Shown here in pieces: positions 12,880 to 26,009 of a DNA stretch of 64,000 nucleotides. The notes under the pieces were generated by a model, which was not told the origin of the DNA, searched no databases, and saw only the letters and a program-made list of their open reading frames with translations. This stretch comes from Ampullaceana balthica (Eukaryota; Mollusca; Gastropoda; Lymnaeidae). Numbering within the stretch: the first letter of the stretch is position 1; every line of letters starts with the position of its first letter. The stretch is from positions 432,001 through 496,000 of the forward strand of contig CALYLW010000330.1 in the NCBI GenBank assembly GCA_944989445.1, in the 5' to 3' direction. The position numbers were made by a program, and so were the translations under genes.

Positions 12880-12942
12880 GTGAGTAGATCTTTGCGCCCC
12901 TCCTTTTCACGCCGACATCAGCCTCGGAGTAATTTTTTTTAA
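12880..12942 (+). other. Read-through from exon 1 to an in-frame stop (possible short-tail isoform)
   Basis: If the donor at 12880-12881 is not used, translation continues 20 codons (VSRSLRPSFSRRHQPRSNFF) to a TAA at 12940-12942. Such retention would give a short cytoplasmic tail lacking the parts encoded by exons 2-4. Short- and long-tail forms are known for several protocadherins. Here it is only a possibility read from the sequence. Confidence 0.3.
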
Positions 12943-13582
12943 AGGAAATGAAATATTCTATCCTGTCACAGATTTCATATTTCTTTCACCCAGAACCTTT
13001 TCTTCTACCACCCGTATCTCCCTTACCCAGCTTCTGTTTACCCTTCTCATATTAAAGCTGTCTCGGCTCTGTTCGTCGCATCTTCATCTGACCCCAGACG
13101 CCTGACAACTCGACCCCATTTCCAAACAGACTAGCTTCGTGAGCCATGTAATGAAGTTTCATCTATTTCTAGCCCCCGTACCCCCTCCCTATTATCTGTC
13201 TTCATTTTCATTCAGGTCACAGGTCCAACCTTTCTTTGACCTTTCGCTGTAAACCCCTTGGCGGTTTGCGAGTATGTCACCAGTGACGCAATGTCTCCGT
13301 CCATCCTGTCATCCAACCGTCCAAGACGAGACGTAATAACAGAAGAGAAAGTTCATCTGATTGACCCCAGATTGTCCCGTCTCTCAACTATTCATGAACA
13401 CTACCATCTTCCTTCAACAGCATCGCATTTTTTTACCATCCTTTACCAACGTTACCATCTTTGATAATCTCTCGGCAAGCTTATCATAAATAACATATTT
13501 TTCTTATCAGAAGTTAATTGTTCTGGAATTATTTTCATCAACCATCAAATGTTTTTTCCTAACTGAAATCGAAATCGTGCAC
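12943..13582. other. Start of intron 1
   Basis: C/T-rich intronic sequence, no gene recognised. A 68-codon open frame at 13258-13464 has no recognisable protein features. Confidence 0.5.
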
Positions 13583-13760
13583 TACCGCCACCTGCATTAC
13601 CATTACCTGCATTACCATCACTTGTATTACCATTACCTGCATTACCATCACCTGCATTACCATCACCTGCTTTACCATCACTTGTATTACCATTACCCGC
13701 GTTACCATCACCTGCATTACCATTACGCGCATTACCATCACTTGCATTACCATTACCATC
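13583..13760. repeat. 15-bp minisatellite in intron 1
   Basis: About 12 copies of a 15-bp unit CATTACCATCACCTG, with CTTGTATTACC and ACCATTACC variants. It is open in several frames because the period is a multiple of three. Confidence 0.9.
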
Positions 13761-14599
13761 CGGAACATCGCCGAAACCAACACCACCACACAAAAAACGC
13801 AGCCTTCACCAACATCACCATCACCTAAATTACGCTCACTTATACTTCCATCCTATCAACAGCCATACAATGCCGTCATAAAGAACTATTTCAGCCCACT
13901 TACAACCAAAACAAGTTAAATCAATTACGACACGCACGTGAATGTTCGGCGACAAGAAAATTTCAATACAAATTCAGTTGTCACAGTCGCTTCTTGGAAA
14001 CACGCGTTTAAAAAAAATTTTTATTATGTAAGTAAATTTCTGTAGCGAAACAAGGTAAATGCTCCTTCACAAAGAACATTTTGAGAAGCCCTGGTGTACA
14101 GTCATGAATTGTGGTGCCTGGTCTGATGTCTCCATTAACTAAACCGTGGGAGCACTTTTTGTTCAAATGATTGGTGGCAAAAAAGTTGTAGTACGTTGAA
14201 TAAAGACGTTAATTGGATGTTGTCAGATTCAATGGGAAATTATCTCAGCTTCAGACCTCCATCGATCCAACAGTAGTAATGTGTTCAACGTAAGAGCCAG
14301 ATTGTCTTGCTGAAATGGGGACATTAAAAAAAAACTTACTTAACGGCAAGCTAATTCATTTACTTGTGCATTTAATTGATTTCTATGTGTAGTCAACGGG
14401 ACAAAGGTTTACAAAACGTATAAGTAAACAAGTCTATCAAAAATGTTTTCCATCTTAACAAAATTGACCCAAACATTTTTTTAAACTATAAACGTGTGCT
14501 GTTTATTCTTTAGAGATCACGTCTGGTAAGGCAGCACATTTTTGCTTTCCATGATCAAACAAAATCTTGTTGGACTCGAAATCTCTGCTTCCCTCGAAA

Positions 14600-14995
14600 C
14601 AATAAGCGCCTTGTGAGACTTTAAATTTCCGTTTTCCCTAAAAAATTAAAGTCTTGTCAAGACTTCAAATCTCTGTTTCCCTTATAGAAACAATGTCTTG
14701 TAAGACTTCAAATCTCTGTTTCCCTTATAGAAACAATGTCTTGTAAGACTTCAAATCTCTGTTTCCCTTATAGAAACAATGTATTGTAAGACTTCAAATC
14801 TCTGTTTCCCTTATAGAAACAATGTCTTGTAAGACTTCAAATCTGCTTTCATAGAAACAATTAGAGTCTTGTAAGACTGTAAATCTGCTTCCATAGAAAC
14901 AATTAGAGTCTTGTAAGACTTTAAATCTGCTTCCATAGAAACAAATAGAGCCTTGTAGCACTTTAAAATCTCAGCTTCCTTAGAAACAAATCTTT
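14600..14995. repeat. 43-bp minisatellite in intron 1
   Basis: Four nearly perfect 43-bp copies lie between about 14660 and 14840, each with GACTTCAAATCTCTG and CCCTTATAGAAACAATG. Shorter diverged copies flank them on both sides (CTTCCATAGAAACAATTAGA). Confidence 0.9.
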
Positions 14996-17330
14996 CATGA
15001 CCAAGAACCAATAAACGAAGGCCTAAAGTCATCCAAAACTCAAACAAGTCAACTGCTTTAAGCTGATGCCACTTTCCAAGTGGCCCAAGCCATTAACTCG
15101 GAGAGTTGTCCAGTTGTCGTCGTGTTATCGGTGGTCCTCTAACAGCGGTACCGAGGCCCAACGAACCGTCCCGAGCACCCAATACATTTCTTGCTCGTTA
15201 GTAGCTGGGTGGTAATGATATCCCATCGACCCGTGGTTCACTCACTCCTCACACACAGGCTCATCCCTCCCCCCACCCCCTCGTACCAAAAGACTGTAAT
15301 TTGCCACCCTTTCAATGGGGGCCGGGTACTGGTGAGAATAATGGTGGAGTGTCTTTGGGCGTGAGAAGTGAGTGTGTGTCCGCATGATCTTGATGGTAGT
15401 AGAGAGATAGGCAACATGGGGAGGATTTCTGGGACGTCGTTGCGATCCGTTACTCAAATCGTGGTTTGTGCGGCTGATGGGAGACGAGGGGCGCGCTCAA
15501 TAATGGCGGATCACAATGGGAGATCTATAACGACATCTCAAAACTCCGTACCTTGGCCCCCATGCGTTGATCGGCTGTTACTTCTCTTTGGGCCACCCCC
15601 CACTAATATTGCCAGAGCAATCTACAATTGCGCCTGGTTCCTTAAATAAATATTATCGGAACATGTTTCTCCCGGACTTTAATAATAACCGCGCAACAGA
15701 AATACGTCAGCTGGTGCCATCCAATGACAATGTCACCGTCTTCGATTTTCAATTTTATATTTTTAAAAATCCATGTCCTTTTTAAACAGAATTTTTTTTT
15801 AGACTAAATATTACGACGCTGATGTGTAACCTCTTTTATCCTTTTCACTTTACACGTTACAAAGTTTACTATAGATTCAGAAATAAAGCTGCTGAATGGA
15901 ATGTCTAAAGTTTTATCACAACCACATCCTCGCACCCCACGCCCCCCTCCCCCACAACACACACACACACACACACAATCAGGGTTTCAGATGATTCATA
16001 AAAAATGGAAGTTCAAGTGATAGAAGTTGTAACTCTGTGAAAGAACTCGTCTGAAGTTAGTGGCGGCCATGAGTGAGCTCCCCTCCTCTACTCGAACCAA
16101 TTTCCGCAATTTTTTGTCACATCCGTACAATAACTACATTATACGACATGCAATCTAATCTAGAAAACCTTGATAAATTCGTTTCTATTGTAAGTTTATA
16201 TGGTTCGTTTATGTGGCATTTTTATATGGTATGTTTATATGCATGGCGCAATTATATCATATGTTTATGTGGCGTTCTTATAAGATACGTTTTGTTTAGT
16301 CTCTTAAATGGTATGTTCATGTGGTATGTTTATTATTGTTTATATTTTATGTTTATGCGGTATGTTATGTGATGTTTATATGGTATATTTTAATAACCCG
16401 ACGTCGTTCCAAAGGCCCCAGTTCTTGGACCACAAACAACAGACCTCTTGTCACGGACATGTCACGCGATTCACACCGACCTGGTGTGCCGTTGGTGCCA
16501 GGGTCGGGCATGAAGGCAGGCCAGTAGTGACCTCAGTTGACCCAAGTCATCAGGATAATCCAGGCTGTCATATCTGGGCCATAAGTCTGGTCCGAGCTTC
16601 GTGTGCGGACTTTAATAAGATTCCCCAATCATGGCGCAGGTCCGCAACGACCTATGCTGGGGAAAATCTGGCAAAGTGCGTCTCAAACCGTTTGGTCCGA
16701 TAGCCCACAAAGCGATGTGATCACGCCATTAACAACTTCATCATCTTAAAATTTAATGCAGTGTCTGTGTTGACTTGTCTTGTCCAAAAATAGTTGGTGC
16801 TCCGCTCCTCTACACAAGACGGATTATGATTTTTTTTCCTCTTTCAAGGTTTTATCTTTAAGTCACAGGAGAAATCTGTTCAGATTTAAAATATTCTAAT
16901 TTCCAAGATGACTGTCTAACCAGCGTCTCCTTGCGGTCTAATTCTGGTAGCAGTTAAGTGTGGGTAGGACAGATATGATCTCCTTTTATATTTTACACAA
17001 GGTGATTTAGGAAAACAAAAAACAACAAAAAATGTAACTAGAGTCATTACTTGAATTTATCTTATCTTACTACATCCATTCGTAATATCATTTTACAATA
17101 TTTCTCTTCTATAATCTCTTTATTATATCACTCTACACCATCTACCTACTTATATCCATCTAAATAATTTAAAATAATCTTTGGTAGTAATCTAGTATAC
17201 ACCCTTACATATGTTCCTCTATTATATCCCTCTACATTTGTTCTTTCTCGTATCAATTTAATAATTCTCAATTAGATCCATCTAGGCCTAAATATAACAT
17301 AACTACTACATCTCTGTAGTATCACTTTTA
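14996..17330. other. Intron 1, no gene recognised
   Basis: Contains a (CA)n run at about 15956-15977, a degenerate 'tatggtatgtttatgtgg' series at 16190-16390 and AT-rich degenerate repeats at 17040-17320 ('tatatccctctacatt'). No coding region or RNA gene seen. Confidence 0.5.
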
Positions 17331-17770
17331 TCTATCACCCGTCAAAAATGACGGAAGTTTTCAGATGAAATCTATTTATTTTGAAAAAAAAGCACTTTTT
17401 TTAGGGCGCCTACGGCGCCGACCTTTTTCAAAAGCCCAACTAACTTGTCCTTGTTTGATAAATACGAAATATTAAACTTTCTGAAATGTACACAAAGTAT
17501 TTTATAATAGGGGTTGTAAAGTGTCTACGGCGCCCCCTTTGTTTTTTTTAATTTTATAATTAACCATCATAAAATCCTCTTTTTACATTGTTATTTTTCC
17601 AAAATGAAAATATGAGCTAAAACAAAGACGCCATATAATATTTTTTTACAGCGCATCTTTAATTTGCACACCTTTTGATGCATTTGGTGCAGTAATTTGG
17701 TGCGCTGCTTTCTAAAATTAGTAGCGTCACGGAAAGACACTACGTGACATTGCAAATTTTAATAACTTAA
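17331..17770 (-). mobile_element. Helitron-like non-autonomous repeat (GCGCC family)
   Basis: About 440 bp, nearly the same sequence as 54960-55375. On the minus strand it ends in the hairpin CCGTC-ATTTTT-GACGG followed by GTGATA. In the 54960 copy the same hairpin is followed by GTGATACGCTAG and a T, the 3' terminus expected of a Helitron. The terminal CTAG has decayed here. Internal marks are GGGCGCCTACGGCGCC and AAAAGCCCAACTAACTTGTC. Confidence 0.6.
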
Positions 17771-18109
17771 CTCTACAGATCTTTGTGGCGCGTATTCCGG
17801 TTTTCTTTCTTAAAAAGTGCACCTTACTAACATCCACCTGATAGTGACGCAGGTGAAAGTGATACACGAGACATTTGACCATGTGCGCGACGTGACAGCA
17901 GCATCGTCAACGCTTCACTGACTTTTAATTTCTCCTTCATTTGTAGTTCTCATAACTTCCTTCGACCGGAACGCTTTCCATCTCCATAGCCGCACGACGG
18001 CGTCGTCTGTTACCGAGGGCGTTGGACAATGAACACTGTTACTCAGTCAACTGTAGACCGCTTTCATTAGTTTTATATTACAGCCGCTGAAATGTGAGTT
18101 CGGAGAAGA

Positions 18110-18170
18110 GATGTAATAGAAAGTTGAATAGATGCAATAGAAAGTTAAATAGATGTAATAGAATGTATCC
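18110..18170. repeat. 21-bp tandem repeat, three copies
   Basis: Three copies of a unit containing GATGTAATAGAAAGTTAAAT. Confidence 0.7.
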
Positions 18171-18974
18171 AGCCGGGGACAAACATTCACAACACTTCGC
18201 CAGTCTAAAACGTGGGAACTCCTGGTGTCATCGGTGTGTTTTACCCCCACCCCCCTCCAGACCCACACTTGTACAACCTCGTTCTGGAAATATTCAGTCT
18301 CCCACGGGCATATTTCTCCCAGTTCAGCTGCCTCCTTGATGCCCGTGAACTCTTTGACTTAATTCAATTTAAGGCTGACTTGACATCAGTCATCAGCAGC
18401 CTTCATAATCATGACGTTGGTGTACATGACCGCGTACACGTTTTCAATAGTGTAGATGTTCCTTTATATAGGTCAAGTCGTCCACTCCCCATTAAGTTTG
18501 TAAGCCAATCTGTCCATAACCCGCTCACCAAACACTAATTACCCCGACTTTACCCCTTAAAATAGCTTCTCATGAACATTTGTTTCGTTTTTCACTTTCA
18601 TTTTTTTTATTCATAAAATTTACACATTTTCATCTGGATACAGTTATATTTCTTAATCTCATTAACTCAGCCTCATAATACAATGTCCCGGTCCCGTAGT
18701 CCAAGTTGATCCAATTGTCTGCTATTTGCCATATGACGGTGAGTACTGTGTGGTGTGGGAAGGATGTACTTTATATAAAACGAGCAACAAAGCCCGTCCA
18801 AGGACGTTCCGCCACCGTTCGGTGGCATGTTGTAAACCCCCCCCCCAAACAGCCGTCTCGACCGGCATACATGTGCATCACGTCAAAAATACTATAAACA
18901 ATATAAGAGCCCAAGCCACAGGTTGAAGGATCCGTAGCGCTATGACGTCATTTTTTAAAATCTCAATTTAAGTA

Positions 18975-19200
18975 TATATACAAGGCGCGCATCAGGAGGT
19001 GTGCAAAATTCTAAAAGATTCTTTAAAAAATATTATATGACGTCATAATTTTAGCTTATATTTTAATTTTGGAAAAGGGGGCGATATCAAAAGAGGATTT
19101 GAGGATTTATAATTATAAAATACGTTTTGTAAATTTCAGGAAGTTTAATATTTCGTATTTATCAAACAAGGATAAGTTACTTGGGCTTTTTACCAAAAAT
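18975..19200 (+). mobile_element. Fragment of the Helitron-like GCGCC family
   Basis: Reverse-complement match to the interior of 17400-17690: GGTGTGCAAA, AAAATATTATATGACGTC, TTTCAGGAAGTTTAATATTT, GTATTTATCAAACAAGG and GGGCTTTT occur in the same order. No terminal hairpin remains. Confidence 0.6.
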
Positions 19201-20349
19201 AATCCCTAGTCCATTATAGTTGAAATAAATGACTCGTAAAAACAGAGCTTTTGACTATAAATCCCACTGCGCATAACTCAAAATAAAGTCTTGGAAGAAA
19301 AACTGCACCAAAAATAACTCGTTTTGAACGTCCGCGTAAACGTGTTCAATATGATTGGCTGTAGGAGTCATATGTGTTTGAGGGACCAATCGCTATCGAT
19401 GACCGGACAGAACTTAGCCATTTATTATGTAGGATATCTTTTAATAAGACTTAGCAATCAGTCTGATCACACGGACATTTTACCTTTGCTATAACTTTGC
19501 TGCCATCAGAAAAATATTCTGCCAAAGGACGTAATTTAGAAAACAGTTTCTACCACCGGGGCAATAAAAAAATGTTTTTAAACTACCGCAACTTGAAAAA
19601 CTTTTCAGCCACTGCAAGAAAAAAAAATCAAGCCATCAAACAACTTCAGTTCCACAGCGTGAAACTCAATCCTCAAATAATACCCCCCCCCCACACACAC
19701 ACACACACACACTTGCTGCCGTCACCTCCAACCACCCCAATTTTTACATCCTGAATTTCTTATCAGTCTTCGGACAACCAACAAACATCACCGGGTAGAA
19801 AACACTCTGACGTCGGACCACTTTCTCCTCGCTGACAGTCAACATGATGGATGTAGCCCAAAACATTCTAAAAGAAAAGGCAAACATGCTTCGGGCCATT
19901 TTTGTCTTTTCCAATTATTTCCAGCAGAGATATTAAACAAATACGAGATCGCGTTGCTTCTCTGCACCCTTCGGTTAGCCGCCCCTGGGCCCTCATAAAA
20001 TATTCACCTTTATAAAATATGCAGGGGCGGCCCGGCCTGCACGAGAGGCGCTACTTTGTTGTGTCCCCTGCCTCTTCTCGCTAGTTCAAATATTGTTTCC
20101 GAGTGCATGGCAATCTATGAAACAAACATGTCCTCCGAGTTGCCAGATTAAATTTCACATTACAAGATTTGGTTTTACACGTGGAAGCAGCTTTCATTCT
20201 CTGGGCGTGCATCCTCTTTACGTGCTCCAAGATCCGCAACTCCTTGGGGATTTTTTTTCCGCTGTTGACCGCTTCATGATCTGCACTTGCCCTTGCCCTT
20301 GTCTTTGCACGTGCATATGAGCCTAACACATGGCATCGTTTATATAGAC
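19201..20349. other. Intron 1, no gene recognised
   Basis: Begins with a short remnant of the ~0.5-kb repeat family seen at 52-57 kb (CGTAAAAACAGAGC, TTTGACTATAAATCCC near 19235-19265). A (CA)n run lies at 19690-19711. Otherwise unremarkable. Confidence 0.45.
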
Positions 20350-20658
20350 CAGGGCACCTCAAATTATAGAACTAGACGTTGGTTCAATTTAACTGTAATT
20401 TGACAATAAAATTAGGAAATAATAGAATTATCACTGCACTTATCTTACTGATTTCGAAGAAAACGAAAACTGCGAAAATAAGAACACGTTTAATGGAGAA
20501 AACTATACCCATGGTAAACTTGACAGCATTTCAAACGCAAGATGATCAAACGAGAGGATCATTGTCCGGCTGTTAAGCAGGTGGTAGCCATGGGTTATGG
20601 ATTAGGGGGCCCCAGGTGGGCCGGATTTGGCCCGTGGTACATAATTTGAGGAATCTTG
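20350..20658. mobile_element. Decayed hAT-type MITE
   Basis: The left end CAGGGCACCTCAAATTAT and the right end (reverse complement CAAGATTCCTCAAATTAT) are inverted repeats. Next to the right end is GGGCCGGATTTGGCCCGTGG, a signature of a common hAT MITE group. No clear 8-bp duplication survives. Confidence 0.5.
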
Positions 20659-21699
20659 ACCATGAACATTACTCTGGATTTTAATATGAATTTTAAAAAA
20701 AACAAAAAAATAACACGAAATCCTGGATAAGGAAAGTTTCCCTTTGAGTAGACCTTTGGGGGTGGCAGCTGTTGCAATCGCCCCAGGCCCCGAGCTTAGG
20801 GGGCCACGCGTTTAGGGGGGCCCGCGTTTCAGACTTGTGAATATTTCGTCCAAGTTATATTCACCGTAAAAAAACAGCACAAAATACACTAAACATGGTA
20901 TAATCCTTTCGAAATTGCACACAACGGAAGTTGAAACTCTTCTGAGAATGGTAAGGGACTTTGTATACCTTACTATAACTGCAGCCGACATAAAACAATA
21001 CCATTGAACTTGACAGTGGAAAACAAGCTGCATGTCTGTCATTAATTAGCGTATGTAAATTATTAAGTGATTCACTGATGTGATGGACCAAGACATATGA
21101 GAATGTCATCCTGCATGTCGAAGTTCACTGCATGTAGTCATGTACACAATGCACTTGCGATTAGAAACATGCATTTGAAATATTGCCTTGTACAATCAAT
21201 TGCATTTTAACGTATAAGTCGTTACGGTATTTTTCGAAAAGAAACCATTGTTCATAAAACGCGAACATAAATATATTTTAGTAACAAAAGAGCCGGCAGA
21301 TATTGAATTACTGAGTTTGGGCAAGAAATGATCTAATCAAGATATTATGACCTTTTGGGCATATTCGTAGCTCGCGATCGTTACCAGTACTCTGGCCCCG
21401 CGGGGTCATTGTTGCACCAGGCCTCGCGCGTACGTAACGACGCCTCTGGAAATAAATTGGAAGTTTTTGGCTCTTATTGTTGTTATAAAAAAACAGCTGG
21501 TGTACCTCCAAGATGTATGTACTTATATAATGCTTAGATGAGGAGAGTCTTATTTAAGATCCTAAGATTCCAATCTTGAAGTGGACTATTACCAAAGGGT
21601 TTATTTCCGCTTAGAAAAAACTATGAATGCGTCAATCGTTGTGCATTCTTCTAAGGGAGCGTTGAATTAATACTACGCCAGACTGCTACATCATGTAAT

Positions 21700-22070
21700 T
21701 GTTTAGTAATGTAAAGTTATATAATATCGTGTTATATAATCCCCCGTTACATTATCTCATGTTACATAATCTCATGTTACATAGTTTCATGTTACATAAT
21801 CTCATGTTCCTTAGTATCATGTTACTTAATGCAATTTTACAGAATGCCATGTTCCCTAGCGTCATGTTCCATAATGCCACTGCTCAACATGTCATTGTTT
21901 CATAATGTCATTCTTTCATGTCATTGTTCCATAATGTCATTGTTCTATATTGCCATTGTTCTATTATGTCATTGTTCCATAATGTCATTATTCTATAATG
22001 CCATTGTTCCATAATGTCATTGTTCTATAATGTCATTTTCCCATGTCATTGTTCTATAATGTCATTGTTC
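21700..22070. repeat. ~16-bp degenerate minisatellite
   Basis: Roughly 24 units of the type CATAATGTCATTGTTC. The 5' half is dominated by 'catgttacataatct' variants and the 3' half by 'cattgttctataatgt'. Confidence 0.85.
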
Positions 22071-22499
22071 CCACTCTCTGTGTCAGCCCAAAATTTATTT
22101 CTGGTTGTCGCTTGATGGCCGCCCATAGTCAGACATGTCAATCTCATTAAAAATTCACCCCCGTGCTCGCTACTCTCGAATATCTAATCAGCGCCCTCCT
22201 CAGCCCCCGTGGACTTTGATCTGAGCCCGACCCTGGACCCAATCAGGAGCGTACTCTGCCAGCGCCACCTCTACCTGACGAACTGACGGGACGTAGATTA
22301 TTAATGTAGGACCAGGGAACTGCCCCCCGCCCTCGCTTATGCTTTTATTTGAATGTAACATCACTCGCAAAGAGGCGAAAACAACACAAAATACCAAATA
22401 ATTTGCATTACATCTTAACAACAACAACAAAGACAATTAACATCTTTACATATTTACAACAACAACAAATACCAATTGATTTCATTACATCTTTAATCA

Positions 22500-22705
22500 A
22501 CAACAGAAACCATTTCTTTACATTCTTAAATCAACAATACCAGACATTAACAAATAATTGCTACACATCTATGCATCAACAATACCAGACATTAACAAAT
22601 AATTGCTACACATCTATACATCAACAATACAGGACAAAAACAAATAATTTCTACACATCTATGCATCAACAATACCATACAAAAACAAATAATTTCTAGT
22701 CTACA
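22500..22705. repeat. 45-bp minisatellite
   Basis: Four copies of a ~45-bp unit containing CATCAACAATACCAGACA and ACAAATAATTGCTACACATC. Confidence 0.85.
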
Positions 22706-22834
22706 CATCTTTACATCAACTAAAACAAAACGGTTCTTTCATCAGCTAACAATTCCATCACCGTTTATATAATAGAAATAATTAGGATTCATTTTGGAAG
22801 GTAATGACAATCCAAATAAATGTGCATTTATAGA

Positions 22835-23205
22835 AGACGCCCCCAAAACAAGACACCCCCAATACAAGACGCCCCCAATACAAGACGCCCCCAACGCAAG
22901 ACGCCCCCAACACAAGACGCCCCCAACACAAGACGCCCCCAACGCAAGACGCCCCCAACGCAAGACGCCCCCAACACAAGACGCCCCCAACACAAGACGC
23001 CCCCAACGCAACGCAAGACGCCCCCAACGCAACGCAAGACGCCCCCAACACAAGACGCCCCCAACGCAAGACGCCCCCAACGCAAGACGCCCCCAACACA
23101 AGACGTCCCCAACACAAGATGCCCCCAAAGCAAAACGCCCCCAACGCAAGACGCCCCCAACGCAAGACGTCCCCAACGCAAGACGCCCCCAACACAAAGT
23201 GCCCC
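22835..23205. repeat. 16-bp GC-rich minisatellite
   Basis: About 23 copies of the 16-bp unit AACACAAGACGCCCCC or its AACGCAAG variant. Three units make a 48-bp period, so all frames stay open on both strands, giving long artefactual reading frames. Confidence 0.95.
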
Positions 23206-24274
23206 AACCTTCCAACACTCACTCACCATCTATCATATGACAGTCGAACCTACTGGTACCCTGCATCTGACTCTCAAAATCTCAACGTTTTTGATGGAAT
23301 TTCCCAAAGGGTAGACGACTCTTGACTACAATTGTATTTTTACAAATCAACTCATCATTCCCTCCGCATTTTTTTTTGTTGTCTCTCTTGTTTTCAAGTT
23401 CCGTTGTGTGCAGTTAGACATCTGTAAAAGATCTTTTTCAGATCTTAATAATGATCTCTCCCTTCATCATTCATGCGTTAAAAACGCTTGTATTCATGAT
23501 CTCTCTCTCTCTCTTCATCATTCATGTGTTAACAACGCTTGTATTCATGATATCAAAAAAATCCATCTCTTAACCACACTATTTCCAAACATTTCTCTCT
23601 ATATCTCTCTCGCTCTGTCTTTCTCTCTCTCTCGGTTTCTCTATTTATCTTCCTCTTTCATCACCATCAATTCTGTTTCCTTAATTAGATTGTCCCCCTT
23701 TGCCGTTTTCTTGTATCTCTGTATCCCCCAGTGTCCTCCTTATCTGTGCAATATTTTTTTTTCATCCAACTATCGGTAACGCCCCTTTCAAACCCTCATC
23801 GGGAGGAGCCAATACTTTCATCTCTCTCTCTCCTCTTATCATCCGGCCACCGCGCCACCTACCCTCCCCCTCCCCCCCGCCGACCGCCTTCCCTGGTCCG
23901 CACATTTCTTTGATTGCTTGTTCAAATATCCATCTCTTGAAGACATGTGGCGTCCCTTGCAAGGGGCTTTGTTTTAACGGTCATCGCTGGTCTCCTCTCC
24001 CCCTGGTGTCCACTCCCCCCACCTCCACACCCCTCCCCCCCCCGCATGCCGCGTGCTGCAGGACACGCTGGCAGCGCGTACCAGTGTTTAGCCAGCGGAC
24101 GGGTCGTTTACTAATGCAAACGTGACTAAATTAGTCTTTGGTCGTTTCACACTGACCCTAATATATTTACTGCCTCTGGCCTTAGACCGAAGGTAAATAC
24201 ACTTTTCAGTGCTAATGCGGTGCCTGCTCAATGATGAATCGACCTCAGCTGCCCCCCCCCCAACAAAACACTGT
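23206..24274. other. Intron 1, C/T-rich, no gene recognised
   Basis: TCTC-rich microsatellite-like runs at about 23505-23640 and a CCCC-rich stretch at 23860-24050. A ~70-bp tandem duplication (ATCATTCATGYGTTAA ... TTGTATTCATGAT) is visible at 23465-23550. Confidence 0.5.
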
Positions 24275-24433
24275 CAGGGGCGGATTAAGATTGCAAGGGG
24301 CCCCTGGCTGCAATTCCACCTGGGGCCCGGTCCAGCCACATTTATTATACAATATAATAAGTTCGGGGCCCTTAAATCATCCGGGGGCCCCTAGGTTTAG
24401 CCCCACATCTGCACCCCCCCCTTACTCCGCCAC
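24275..24433. mobile_element. Short hAT MITE (deletion derivative)
   Basis: Starts CAGGGGCGGATTAAG and keeps GGGGCCCCTGG and GGGGCCC motifs at both ends, ending CTTACTCCGCCAC. It shares both ends with the ~585-bp element at 27825-28410. Flanks AACACTGT and AGCACTGT are a 7-of-8 target duplication. Confidence 0.75.
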
Positions 24434-24639
24434 AGCACTGTGTAACTCGTCAATATTGTTAGCCAGCAGCTTGGCATGGAAGCCCATACAGCCAAGAATG
24501 TTGTCCGACTAGTCTCATAGAAATAGATTCAAACTATCGTCACCAGTTACATTTCACATCAATATTCATTTATGTATTAAAACAAATGGCCAGGAATTTC
24601 ATCCTGTGTTAAAATATTGTTAACATGATGACCCCCCCC

Positions 24640-24870
24640 CGCCACCACACGACACACACCCACATACACACACAAAAAAACACATATACACACATGCACA
24701 CACAGACAAATACACATACACACCCATATACAAACACATATACACAAACATCCACAAAAACACACGCACATACATACATGCACACACATATACATAATAC
24801 ACATAAATACATATACAAATACACACACACACAAACACATACACACACTCACACATACATACCCTCAACG
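24640..24870. repeat. CA-rich microsatellite
   Basis: An impure (CA)n/(CATA)n tract of about 230 bp. The cysteine/valine-rich open frames on the opposite strand are products of the repeat. Confidence 0.9.
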
Positions 24871-25470
24871 ACCCATAGATTTGCTCTGAGAGTATACGCC
24901 AAGAACTTAAGAATTCGGATGAGCAAAACTTTGAAAACTTGATTAAAAATAAATTGCATTTTATACAAGTTTTGAGAAGGTTGAAGTTGTAATTGTTCCT
25001 AATAAATGGAAAATAAAAAAATAAAAAGCGGGAGCGGGGATTTTCGTTTGGGGGAGGTGTAGACGAGAGAAAAAGGGGTCTTGATATCAACTTTGACATT
25101 TCCATTTTTCTTTCAAGACCTTTACAAATTAAACCTATTTGTTACTTCCGGTCTGCGCCAGAATAACGAAAATTCGTCATTGAGAAAATTACATTATATT
25201 TGATCGGGGTGTGATCAGATTGTTAGGGGGAGGGGGTGGATTGCAGCAATCAGTGAACATCCTTGACCTTGCACAGAAAAAAAAACTTCTCTAGCTATTT
25301 TTTATGGCTGTACTGTTGTGTTAAAATAAATGTCCAAGATAGGAATATTTCATATGTTTAGAAGGTGCGTAACTCTATTCGTGTTTTGTTACAGATTTTT
25401 GTTGGCGTTGAATTTTACGCAATTTGGCCTTGTCATTTTAACCGGAAGCCTAATAATAGAAATATTGGGG

Positions 25471-25508
<38 letters not shown>

Positions 25509-26009
25509 TCTTTAAGCACAAATTTTATAAAAATTTAATAAAAGACATGAGTCAATATGTAAATGTAGGTATATTGAGAAGGGTGTATGTTATCAGCTAT
25601 TTGTTAATTCTTCGTTAATTTAAGACATCTTATTGGACTTGAAAAAGGAAAAACAAGTTTCATTTGACTATTCTAACAATTTTGAGAGCTTATTGATTCG
25701 ACTGTACTTATGCTTTAAAACATTGTTCCGCTAAAAATGTAATCTAAAAATAGAACATTACTCATGGAGCTATGAAGTTTTCAGGTCGGAGAAATGACAA
25801 ACCCTTGTGCCGGGATATTTCAAAAGCAATGACTCGTCTTTGTAAACACTATTGAAATAACAAAGTTGAGACAGCCTTCAAATTATTAGAAATGGATTTT
25901 CTTGTTTCTTGTTCATAGAATAGAGGTTTATTTCTTCCTTATTATCTTGACATTTCTAAAAAAAGTTTTCCATTTGCCAAAGGACATAGGTTGAACTGTG
26001 CACATCGGT
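24871..26009. other. Intron 1, no gene recognised
   Basis: AT-rich, with a (TA)n run at about 25471-25506. No gene or mobile element recognised. Confidence 0.5.

Noticed and set aside
22742..23314. Glycine/proline-rich frames on both strands
   Set aside because: All frames of the 16-bp GC-rich array stay open; the peptide repeat is a by-product.
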